Part shown: positions 37,601-45,086 of the stretch, piece by piece
Layout: every line of letters begins with the position of its first letter
How positions within the stretch are numbered: position 1 is the stretch's first letter
Source: Arenibacter sp. ARW7G5Y1
GTDB lineage: Bacteria > Bacteroidota > Bacteroidia > Flavobacteriales > Flavobacteriaceae
DNA length: 64,000 nt
Direction of reading: 5' to 3'
Assembly (NCBI RefSeq): GCF_003201775.1
Contig: NZ_QJJZ01000012.1
Span: forward strand, 62,001-126,000
The notes under the pieces: generated by a model
Database searches by the model: none
What the model was told of the DNA's origin: nothing
Seen by the model: the letters and a program-made list of their open reading frames with translations, nothing else
Program-made: the position numbers and the translations under genes

Positions 37601-37713
37601 AACGCGTCAATTTGTGACTCGGTCCATTTTCCATTGGCCACCTCCCCCTTCTGGGAAAAACCCTGAAGAAAGGATAAAAAGGCAAAACAAACCAACGCAT
37701 ATAAATTTTTCAT
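34666..37713 (-). CDS. M64-type metallopeptidase with SprB, CBM6-like and LamG-like modules
   Basis: The frame opens at a TTG at 37722; ATG 37713 starts the signal MKNLYALVCFAFL to GFSQ. Numbering from 37722, the catalytic region has MLHEISHTCMSIGDEY (His194, Glu195, His198, Asp205), the HExxHxxxxxxD pattern of M64 (IgA-protease type) zinc peptidases, plus CIMGAG and CPVC cysteines common in that family. Residues 405-480 are a SprB-like repeat (GGMPPYIYQWSTGSTAD). A basic SSKKSKKSKKNNS linker leads to a second, partial repeat. Residues 565-670 resemble CBM6/CBM35 and end in NIDYLRV. Residues 810-1000 look like a LamG/concanavalin module. It is probably a surface protein acting on proteins attached to or masking the glycan. 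Its place at the head of a sulfatase/esterase unit is unusual. Confidence 0.82.
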   Translation of the reverse strand: MKNLYALVCFAFLSFLQGFSQKGEVANGKWTESQIDAFIEKSELIPIQITGDKDNRINIVIVNQWTSRNEEPYNSPDMRGEFVKDIEESLVAALTYGDERAQTAYSHYKDFFNVYGLWMPDTPEWKKGIDLEAMDAIRDRLFLPWANEHRGWVTFLIMPNRENGGGGAARNLEKRVGNAVIAGNGIGKMLHEISHTCMSIGDEYTTAATGTSAFPTYSADLEYERDKIKWRKWIEPTTPLPTPYEAEYLDKIGAFEGNQYHLVDYYRSTAQGCIMGAGVFDNTEEMCPVCNQRVSMRVYDLVDIIKSSAPENKSIEINGSKKIRFAVDHIVPEPNTQVVRWFLNGKMIATGVDELEVEFGDIAEYELICSITDETPNIRPDPPFAQFPKVEVKWNVSNTAPTSQASPLLVNSGTVQGNKKSCLFTLVPGISGGMPPYIYQWSTGSTADTLKDVGVGIYDVVVTDSQYRTQKTRFSIYESGLGNTKSSKKSKKSKKNNSIIVVDADIKAAEVDRDNGSVVLSFSGGQPPYSVQWLNAEYEYGNNLIYEPGNADIQLPDFEIKKLFSASDNSYLDCKGGEGFVSWDVEVANSGFYPIDVVYGGIDMKGSDALISINGKTEDKTIHFNQTRPLYTGWDVATLKVYLKEGVNKVAIISNGQSIPNIDYLRVPSSVRSKSKVQRERINLAPGEHGYVVTDSNENTVQGTVTVPEVYPFEIGKIELENKDGAVAVVDPLSGYTYKWYSKDATGKKGETYESPLAIGTSFVPSAVGNYYVAAQNILSRAESRNRVGFAVGNLAEKRPIAIDPSELGYESIKMWFDASDIDGNGKEDNFVTPRGPVPNWKDRSTRRNSNELFMKYEPNQLSGKGVAAFDHVWVSFMQKEVKDYQTIIMVYKESSMSFPGTSLFRGANGLLGKSKNPVKSIFDKDNIDPKTKNGKVYLNGKQIDPFNTPNPMDFSILIVQLESKSDSGLSRTEGLWEGSIAEMIFIDRELQEWERKGVEEYLRRKWFSTVDVEF

Positions 37714-38348
37714 ATCCAGCAAACCTCAAATTTAATTTTCAATCAATATCCTTCCTAAACATTCCCTGGGACCAGTAGAAAAATGACGCTCATATAAATC
37801 ATCAATATTCACAAAAAGTTATTAAACTTACTTTTAATACTAATGTCAAATAATACATCTCACAAAATTAATAGTTGAAATTTGCATTATTGAACTAAAA
37901 ATTAACCTATTTATGTACTATTTAAACTAAAAAATACAAATAACAGATAAATAGTACAATTATGAGCCACAAAAATAAAGAACTGAACCAGATGTTCCTA
38001 TTATAAAAACATAATAATATGGATGAAATTCACGCTAAAAGCAGAATTAAGAATATATTATTATATAATCTTTAAAAAGTTTTAACACCAGGGAGGGTTT
38101 TCCCGCCCGTAGAACGGAATTGGCGTTCCAACTATACACTAGGGAGATGTTTCATAAACATTGATCATTTTATTTCCTTTTTGACACCCAAGCAAGAGGC
38201 ATCAAATGTCTGTAGGTTGCCCACATTAGAACCCAAGGGTCATATGTAACCAAAAAAAATCCCGGACAACCTAAATTGTCGGAATTTTAATTTTTTGAAC
38301 CAAATAACAAAAATATTGGAATTATATCGAATGGACTTTATCCGCTCT
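37714..38348. other. 635-base intergenic region, no gene
   Basis: The part next to the M64 gene is very AT-rich and presumably holds its promoter. At 38091-38108 a short GC-rich hairpin (GGGAGGG/CCCGCCC with one mismatch, TTTT loop) stands out, and GAACG/CGTTC pair at 38112-38128. A terminator at 38252-38282 is listed separately. No ORF was recognised. Confidence 0.5.
38252..38282 (-). terminator. Rho-independent terminator after sulfatase pair
   Basis: The hairpin CCGGACAA-CCTAAA-TTGTCGG (38262-38282, one bulged base) is followed on the minus strand by an eight-T tract (the A run at 38252-38259). It lies 66 bases past the sulfatase stop at 38349, as expected for the end of the ROK-sulfatase-sulfatase unit. 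Confidence 0.7.
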
Positions 38349-39752
38349 TTAATCCACTTTACGCTGTTTCATCAATTTAGCTACAGCGGAATCACATTTC
38401 TTGGAGTAGAGCCTTACCATGTCTTTATACTTATCCTCATAGGCCAAATTGTTCACCTCATTTACATCCTCTTTAAGATTATAGAGCTCAATAAATTCAG
38501 GGTTGGCCTCATACCTAATAAACTTCCAGGTATCATCTCTAAAACATTCCGTCTTGGGCAACAAGGTCTCCCCTTCCCTTTGATGCTCAAAAAAGGCCGA
38601 GGTTCGCCAATTTTCAGAATCGCCATCGTAAAAAGCCCTAAGACTTTCTCCCTGATATGTTTTTGGGATTTCCACGCCTGCCAAATCCAAGAGGGTTGGA
38701 GCGATATCCAAATTCAAGACCATCTCCTCAAACGTTTTCCCCCTTTCGGATTCTGCCTGCCTTGGGTCGTAGATCATAAGAGGTACGCGAAGCGACTGTT
38801 CGTGCATCAACCACTTTCCCGCAAAGCCACGTTCACCCAAATAGTAACCGTTATCGCCCATAAAGACTATAACAGTATTATCGGCCAAACCTTCCTCTTC
38901 CAGCGCGGCCCTTATCCTACCTATTACACTATCTACCGTACTGATCATCCTGTAATAGCCCTTGACCATTTTCTGAAACTTCTCAGGGGTATCATAGCGC
39001 CAATACCATCTCTTGCGATTCATGGAATGTTTCATAAATTCTGGTAAGGCCTCAAAAAAAGCAGGGTCTGCAGTTCCAGGGGTAGGAATTTCATTGTTTG
39101 CATATAAACTATCGGAATATTTCGGCCAGAAATATTGTTCTTCCGCACCGTCATCGGCATGTGGCGACCAAAAGGACAAGGAAAGACAAAAAGGAGTATC
39201 CTTATCACTTTTAATAAAATCGATTGCGTGATCACCGTTGATATCAGCCAGATGCTTCTCCTTCCCATCTACCATTTTCAGATATGGCCAAAAAGTCTTA
39301 ATACTAGTATCAAAAATAGAATCCTCTATACCTTCGTTGACCTTTACACCAAACTTACCTATAAGACCGGTTCTATAACCCGCTTTTTTAAGTAGATAAG
39401 GGTAACTATCAAACATATAGGCATTGTTCAATTTGGGTTTTCCAAAATTAAAATCATGGGTTCTTTCGTATAGTCCCGTAAGAATGGTGGCTCTGCTTGC
39501 TGCACATATTGGCGTGGTTACAAAGGCATTTTTAAAATAGAGTCCCTCACTGGCCAAATTATCCATATTGGGGGTCTTTATTATTGGATTCCCAGCAAAC
39601 CCAAGCGCATCCCACCGTTGATCATCGGTAAGAATAAAAATAATATTTGGCCTTTTCTTTGCAATTATTGCCTGTTTCTGTTCCCCCTCTTTACAGGATG
39701 ATACAAGCACCAATAATAGAACTACAGAAACAACAGTTATAAATTTTCCCAT
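38349..39752 (-). CDS. S1-family sulfatase with CAASR motif, lipoprotein
   Basis: 467 residues, lipobox VLVSSC (Cys20). NIIFILTDDQRWDALGFAGN gives metal ligands. The maturation motif is PICAASRATILTG (Cys83), with Ala in place of the usual Pro; C-x-A-x-R is an accepted but less common variant. The block corresponding to GKWHLG reads IGKFGVK, so the conserved His is absent while the Lys is kept. SPHADDG, MGDNGYYLGERGFAGKW and SLRVPLMIYDP supply the rest. It starts 37 bases after the preceding sulfatase stop. The active site probably binds its sulfated sugar differently from the neighbours; activity cannot be judged from sequence alone. Confidence 0.9.
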   Translation of the reverse strand: MGKFITVVSVVLLLVLVSSCKEGEQKQAIIAKKRPNIIFILTDDQRWDALGFAGNPIIKTPNMDNLASEGLYFKNAFVTTPICAASRATILTGLYERTHDFNFGKPKLNNAYMFDSYPYLLKKAGYRTGLIGKFGVKVNEGIEDSIFDTSIKTFWPYLKMVDGKEKHLADINGDHAIDFIKSDKDTPFCLSLSFWSPHADDGAEEQYFWPKYSDSLYANNEIPTPGTADPAFFEALPEFMKHSMNRKRWYWRYDTPEKFQKMVKGYYRMISTVDSVIGRIRAALEEEGLADNTVIVFMGDNGYYLGERGFAGKWLMHEQSLRVPLMIYDPRQAESERGKTFEEMVLNLDIAPTLLDLAGVEIPKTYQGESLRAFYDGDSENWRTSAFFEHQREGETLLPKTECFRDDTWKFIRYEANPEFIELYNLKEDVNEVNNLAYEDKYKDMVRLYSKKCDSAVAKLMKQRKVD

Positions 39753-39789
39753 CTTACTAAAATAAAACCAATCAACTTAAACAAACATT

Positions 39790-41646
39790 TTAATCAAAAA
39801 GCACTACTTTCTGCTCATATCCTTTTCTTAAAAGGTCATCTGGAACAGAGGGCACATATTCACTAATCTTTTGGGCGTCCCCAGCCCCCATATAATCCAC
39901 ATAGACAAAACCAGCTCCACCTACCTTGTCACTGCCCTTGAATCTAAAAGACGACTGAAAACAGGTAACTCCCGCTTTAAGATCCACCACGAACTTGGCA
40001 GATGTCATTTTTCCATCCAGTTGCACCGTTTGCTCAATATTACCAACTTTCAAGAAAGCTGTCCCTATGGCATCCTCCATTTCACCCTTGCCGTTCTCCT
40101 TTATTTTTTTGCCCGACTCCTTGGGCCACCTATTCACCTCTACCTCATACCTACCGTCACGAGCCACCTTAACCGTCCATATCTTTTCCCCATTCCTTGT
40201 ATGCGCATCATGTGAATAAAGGGTAACCGGATTTTCATGTTCAGACCCTACGTACATTTTTGCATATTCACCAAAACCTACGGAAACATCCTGCCACCAG
40301 TCCTCATACCTTTTATAAAGCTCTTCAACCACCTCGGGGTTTTCTTCCACCACATTGACCCTTTGCCCTCCATCATTCTTAATATTGTACAATTCCTTTT
40401 CTTCCCTGTTTACCAACCTCCAATCTTTGGTAATCACCTGATATTCCTTATCTTTTACAGGATATTCTACACGTTGGTTGTGCACAATTACCGTTCTATC
40501 GTCATCCCACTGATTCAACTTACCGTTTAAAAGTGGCATTAGGCTTCTGCCATCCATCTTTAAACTATCTGCTCCTTTTAAATCACATAACTCTATTAGT
40601 GTAGGCAACACATCTATGTGTGCCGACAGGGCATCTATGTCTTTTCCGCCTTGTATCCCTCCATTGGGCCATCGAATAAAAAATGGAACTCTATGTGCAT
40701 TCTCATAACCCCATATTTTGGCTCCTCGCATACCGGCAGTATACCCTTCCTCCACATAACCGGTTTCAAAATCCATTTCAACACCTCCAAACCACGGACA
40801 CGGTCCATTATCCGTCATAAAAATGATGATGGTATTTTCCTCCAAGGCCAATTCCTTCACTTTGCGAAATAAGGTTGCAACATCTTCATCTATTTTTTCC
40901 ACCATCCCGTAGTATTTTGCCAAACGCTCCGGAACTTTACCCTTAAACGGCTCAACATATTTCTCATCTACATATAATGGGGCATGCGGTAAATTGGTAG
41001 GGATATAACAAAAAAATGGCTCATCCTTATTTTTCTCAATGTAATCTATGGCCTCATTAAACCAAACCGTATTACAATAACCCTTATATTTTTGAAATTT
41101 ACCATTGTGCTTATAGGTATCGTCATAATAGTCATTGCCCCAATAATCCGGGGATTGGCCTATTCCGCCCCCTCCATGTACCACAGCTTCCTGAAAGCCT
41201 CGGTCATTTGGCCTAAAGGGATAATTCTCACCTAGGTGCCATTTTCCAAAGACAGCGGTCTTATACCCATTGTCACTGAATACATCGGCCATGGTTACCA
41301 TACCTTCCTTTAACAAAGACCTACCCCCTATAGTATGCCACACCCCCGCCCTGGCAGAATAATTACCCGTGAGCAAGGCAGACCTTGTAGGGGAACAGGA
41401 AGGGTCTACATGAAAATCGGTAAACCGCACACTTTCATTATAGAATTTATTCAAATTGGGTGTTTTTACATAGGGACTTCCAAGACTTGCCAGATCCCCA
41501 TAACCCTGATCATCTGTCATTATAAGTATAACATTGGGTTTCTTGGGTCCGTCTACTTTTGACACCTTACTTTTAACGGCTTCCTTACAACTAAATAGTG
41601 CCATAACAAATACAGGCACTAAAAGAATATTTTTTAATTTTCCCAT
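39790..41646 (-). CDS. S1-family sulfatase with C-terminal beta domain, lipoprotein
   Basis: 618 residues with lipobox ALFSC (Cys20). VILIMTDDQGYGDLASLG supplies metal ligands; DPSCSPTRSALLTG contains Cys84. GKWHLGENYPFRPNDRGF, MTDNGPCPWFGG and MRGAKIWGYENAHRVPFF complete the site. In place of the common YEGG there is YENAH, a small departure. Residues from about 480 onward (DGRYEVEVNRWPKESGKK, FVVDLKAGVTCFQ) form an extra beta domain like that at 17589-19364. It follows the ROK regulator by 78 bases and precedes another sulfatase by 37, so the three may be one transcript. Confidence 0.92.
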   Translation of the reverse strand: MGKLKNILLVPVFVMALFSCKEAVKSKVSKVDGPKKPNVILIMTDDQGYGDLASLGSPYVKTPNLNKFYNESVRFTDFHVDPSCSPTRSALLTGNYSARAGVWHTIGGRSLLKEGMVTMADVFSDNGYKTAVFGKWHLGENYPFRPNDRGFQEAVVHGGGGIGQSPDYWGNDYYDDTYKHNGKFQKYKGYCNTVWFNEAIDYIEKNKDEPFFCYIPTNLPHAPLYVDEKYVEPFKGKVPERLAKYYGMVEKIDEDVATLFRKVKELALEENTIIIFMTDNGPCPWFGGVEMDFETGYVEEGYTAGMRGAKIWGYENAHRVPFFIRWPNGGIQGGKDIDALSAHIDVLPTLIELCDLKGADSLKMDGRSLMPLLNGKLNQWDDDRTVIVHNQRVEYPVKDKEYQVITKDWRLVNREEKELYNIKNDGGQRVNVVEENPEVVEELYKRYEDWWQDVSVGFGEYAKMYVGSEHENPVTLYSHDAHTRNGEKIWTVKVARDGRYEVEVNRWPKESGKKIKENGKGEMEDAIGTAFLKVGNIEQTVQLDGKMTSAKFVVDLKAGVTCFQSSFRFKGSDKVGGAGFVYVDYMGAGDAQKISEYVPSVPDDLLRKGYEQKVVLFD

Positions 41647-41724
41647 TTAATTTTTTTGATTATTTATATTCCTTTGGAAGAATAAGGAGAAAGATTGTTT
41701 CCATGTATTGGATACACGCCTGTT

Positions 41725-42957
41725 TTAGATCATATTACTCGACAACTCCAAGTTTAAAATTTTATTCAAAACCACGGAAACCGCACCAATTGAAGTTGCT
41801 TGATCCCCAAAGGTGGAAGGCTGAATATTTACCCTTGCATTACCTGCCAACAAATACTTGTCCCTTTTTTGATCAATCAAGTCAAAGAGCAGATCCCCGT
41901 TTAGTGAAATTCCCCCACCTATGTAAACGGTTTCCGGATTTAATAAATTAGCGATAGTCCCAATTCCCTTGCACAGATACTCGGCCACATCCTCATAAAT
42001 CTTCATAGATGCCGGATCTCCTTTTTTAGCTGCCCTAGCCACTAACTCGGCCGTAATAAGATCTTCATTCCCCATACAAAGTTCCTTCAACATTTCCGAC
42101 CTGTTCCCGGCCAAGACCTGCTTGCCCAACGAGGCTATCCTATGACCCGAAGCCAATGCCTCAAGACAACCATACATACCACATTTACACTGAACATCAC
42201 TATCCGTATCTACAGGAATATGCCCAAACTCTCCCGCAAATCCAGAAAACCCTTTTAAAAGATTTCCTTCAACCACAAGCCCTGAAGCAATACCGTATCC
42301 AATATTTATTACTGCAAAATTTTTCTGATTTTCCTTTACTCCCATCTTCAACTCGCCCAATGCCATCAATCGAGTGGAATTATCATAAAAAAATGGAAGA
42401 TCCAAATGTTTGCCCAGCTCTTTCCTTAAATCTATATTCGTCCAACCAAAATCGGGGGAAGATTCAATAATTCCAGTTTCACTATTGACCAAACCGGCCA
42501 CACCAATACCAACTCCCCAGATAGTAGCCTCGGCTTCCTTCCTACTTTGAAGCTTATGAATCAATTTGACCACCTTGTCTACAATACTCGCAAAACCCTT
42601 TTCCAATTCTGTAGGAACTTGGATCTCGGATACGAAATTTGCATTTAAATCCACCATGCACCCCCTGATATAGGTGGCACCCAAATCTATCCCTATGATA
42701 TAATTATTGTCGTTTTTGAATTTTACGATCAAGGGGGGCCTTCCTCCACTGGAATTGCCCACTCCTAGACTTTCAACCAAACCGTCTACATTTATCAATT
42801 CATCCACTATACGAGTTATGGATGGAGGAGTCAACCCAGACTCTTTGGCCAGGGCAGAGCGACTAATTTGACTGTTATGCTTAATAAGTTTTAAAACAAC
42901 TTTTTTATTGGCAAGATGCAAAGAGGCCGCATCCATTTTTGCATATTCTTTTTTCAT
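41725..42957 (-). CDS. ROK-family transcriptional regulator, probably non-kinase
   Basis: 410 residues. The N-terminus (about 10-75) is a winged helix-turn-helix with ISRSALAKESGLTPPSITRIVDELI. The ROK domain follows: GIDLGATYIRG (phosphate loop), IGVAGLVN, FAGEFGHIPV, and the zinc-binding CKCGMYGCLEALASG. Where ROK sugar kinases have E-N-D-A-N-A, this protein has D-N-S-T-R-L, so the catalytic Asp is Ser. It should therefore sense a sugar without phosphorylating it, as NagC/XylR-type ROK repressors do. It lies immediately upstream of two sulfatases on the same strand. The ligand is likely a monosaccharide released by the locus, which is inference. Confidence 0.9.
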   Translation of the reverse strand: MKKEYAKMDAASLHLANKKVVLKLIKHNSQISRSALAKESGLTPPSITRIVDELINVDGLVESLGVGNSSGGRPPLIVKFKNDNNYIIGIDLGATYIRGCMVDLNANFVSEIQVPTELEKGFASIVDKVVKLIHKLQSRKEAEATIWGVGIGVAGLVNSETGIIESSPDFGWTNIDLRKELGKHLDLPFFYDNSTRLMALGELKMGVKENQKNFAVINIGYGIASGLVVEGNLLKGFSGFAGEFGHIPVDTDSDVQCKCGMYGCLEALASGHRIASLGKQVLAGNRSEMLKELCMGNEDLITAELVARAAKKGDPASMKIYEDVAEYLCKGIGTIANLLNPETVYIGGGISLNGDLLFDLIDQKRDKYLLAGNARVNIQPSTFGDQATSIGAVSVVLNKILNLELSSNMI

Positions 42958-43228
42958 TCTTTGGATATTAACTAAACCAAAGATATTAAAATACCTTTCA
43001 TAAATGGTTTTCCCTTAAAACTTTTTAAAAAAATGTATCCAATTTAAATAGTAAATACCAGATGTTTGCTAGTTTAATACAAATCACCCGCCTAACGACC
43101 CAAACAGTGGATATTACCCCTATTGCAACTAACTTATAATATAAGTATTAAAAAGAATCACGGATTATAACGTACATGAGTGGTGAAAGAATCTGAACTT
43201 GATTGTGGGCCAATTATTGGGATTAAGG

Positions 43229-43732
43229 TCACATTTTCCCCATGCCCAGCCATTCTTCCTTAGTTGCGGGTAATTTTTGGTGCTCGAGCATTAACTGCCA
43301 TTTTCCTTTCTTTTTGGTCAAAAGTGCATCGAAATGGATAAACCTTACCACACGTTCGCCATTCTCGTCCAATAATTCATGCCTAAATATACCTCTTTCA
43401 AAAGCAGTGGTACTGTCGCCTGTCCGTTCTGAAAATCGAAAATCCAATTTCACCTTGGTTAGGCCTTTTTTGGTTTTTTCCAGTCCCTCCTTCCATTTAT
43501 GCAATGCCTCCTTTAAAGGATAACACACCTCTCCCCTATCCGAAACCAAAATCCCATCTTCATGGAATGTTGTCCCATATCCCAAAACATCCCCGGCTTC
43601 CACTTTTTCCTTTACCACATTCCAATAGGTATTCAATTCGGTTATTCTGTTCTGGGCAATGACATTACAGCTGAAGAACAAGCCTATAAACATTACTTTT
43701 AAAAATGCCCTGACTTCCTTTTTATTTTTCAT
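43229..43732 (-). CDS. Secreted SnoaL/DUF4440-like small protein
   Basis: 167 residues with a signal peptide (FLKVMFIGLFFSCNVIAQ). The NTF2-like pattern is visible: a first helix (ITELNTYWNVVKEKVEAGD), GYGTTFHEDGILVSDRG, alternating strands with DSTTAFERGIFRHEL and a final KKKGKWQLMLEHQ. Proteins of this fold bind small ligands or act as minor enzymes; catalytic function is not implied. It lies 120 bases after the M24 peptidase stop on the same strand. Its role is unknown. Confidence 0.75.
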   Translation of the reverse strand: MKNKKEVRAFLKVMFIGLFFSCNVIAQNRITELNTYWNVVKEKVEAGDVLGYGTTFHEDGILVSDRGEVCYPLKEALHKWKEGLEKTKKGLTKVKLDFRFSERTGDSTTAFERGIFRHELLDENGERVVRFIHFDALLTKKKGKWQLMLEHQKLPATKEEWLGMGKM

Positions 43733-43852
43733 TTAATTATAGTTTTAAAACATTTAAATAGTTGATTTCAATTCAATGTATCTAAAATAATGGGCATTTT
43801 ATGAATATTCCCACAAGATCAAAGATACACTTTGGGTATACAAAACCCGTGC

Positions 43853-45076
43853 TTATTGCTTTAGGACCTTAAAAGGATCGGAAATGGAATGAATGGGTTC
43901 CGTAAACCATTTTGGCCCTTCTTCGGTCATATAAATATGGTCCTCGTGGCGAATACCAAAATTGTCAGGAACACAAATCATAGGCTCAATACTAAAGCAC
44001 ATTCCTGGTTTTAAGGGAGTGTTATCATTTTTTACGATGTACGGCCATTCATGTATATCCAATCCAATGCCATGACCTGTTCTATGGGGAAGCCCCGGAA
44101 GTCCGTAATCCGGCCCCAGACCATGTGCCTCTATGACCGCTCTGGCCGCCATATCCACGGAGGCACATGAGGCCCCTAACTTCGCCGCTTTAAAAGCCGC
44201 TTGTTGGGCCTCCTTTTCTATGTTCCAAATACGGCCTTGTAAACTAGTTGGTTCCCCAAACACATAAGTCCGTGTTATATCGGAAATATAATCGTGCAAC
44301 ATGCAACCCGTATCGATCAGAACCACTTCCCCCGCCTCTAAATTTTTGGGAGCTTTAACACCATGGGGAAAGGAAGAATCCTTTCCAAATAATACAATGC
44401 AGAAATAGGATCCCGAGGGAATACCGTATCGAATATGCGCTTCATTAATAAAATTGGTTACCTCGTTGGCACTAATTCCTATTCTTAAAATCCTAGCAGT
44501 TGCCCTTTGTACCTCCATAGTGATATCCATGGCCTGTTGTATAAGATCTAATTCCGCTTGGGATTTTATCATCCGACAACCGGCTGTAATTGGTTTTGCA
44601 TCAATTAAACCAAGGTTTGAATTGGCCTTCTGTATCCCATTTGATATAAAAAAAGGAGTTGACTCGTCCAAAAAGACCTGACCTTCATCGATACCTTTTT
44701 CTGCTATTACAGATGAAAATAATTTATAAGGGTTTTCATGTTCCTGCCAACAATTAATATGACCATCAACGATCATAAAATCCAATAGGGTCCCTTTTTC
44801 AAATTCAGGGGCAATATATTCCAAAGATCCATCTGCAAACAACAAGGCCCCAACCATGCGTTCACTGGAATTCCATCGCATCCCCGTAAAATACAATAAA
44901 TTGGTCCCCGCATGCAAGTACATGACCTTAACGCAGTTTTGCTCCATTAATTGACATGCCTTCAATATACGGGCATTGTATTCTTCTATCTGTATGGGCA
45001 AAGCCATTTGGGCCCTTGGCGTCATAGCAGCCAATTCCTCTTCCATACTTGAACCTCCTATACCATAAGCCTTCAT
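43853..45076 (-). CDS. M24-family metallopeptidase (aminopeptidase P / creatinase type)
   Basis: 407 residues, no signal peptide evident. An N-terminal creatinase-like domain (to about 170) is followed by the pita-bread fold. The five usual metal ligands are recognisable: Asp in VLIDTGC, Asp in ISDITRTYVFG, His in HRTGHGIGLDIHE, Glu in CFSIEPMI and Glu in GIRHEDHIYM. It should cleave X-Pro dipeptides or peptides, or a related amide or C-N bond; the fold is shared by prolidases, aminopeptidase P and creatinase. It is 10 bases downstream of the beta-propeller gene and in one run with an NSS-type transporter. The exact substrate cannot be told. Confidence 0.9.
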   Translation of the reverse strand: MKAYGIGGSSMEEELAAMTPRAQMALPIQIEEYNARILKACQLMEQNCVKVMYLHAGTNLLYFTGMRWNSSERMVGALLFADGSLEYIAPEFEKGTLLDFMIVDGHINCWQEHENPYKLFSSVIAEKGIDEGQVFLDESTPFFISNGIQKANSNLGLIDAKPITAGCRMIKSQAELDLIQQAMDITMEVQRATARILRIGISANEVTNFINEAHIRYGIPSGSYFCIVLFGKDSSFPHGVKAPKNLEAGEVVLIDTGCMLHDYISDITRTYVFGEPTSLQGRIWNIEKEAQQAAFKAAKLGASCASVDMAARAVIEAHGLGPDYGLPGLPHRTGHGIGLDIHEWPYIVKNDNTPLKPGMCFSIEPMICVPDNFGIRHEDHIYMTEEGPKWFTEPIHSISDPFKVLKQ

Positions 45077-45086
45077 ATAGTCCTTA

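Noticed and set aside
42978..42985. TATCTTTG on the minus strand before the ROK gene (also at 43820-43827)
   Set aside because: Consensus -7 matches without a convincing -33 partner, so not called as promoters.
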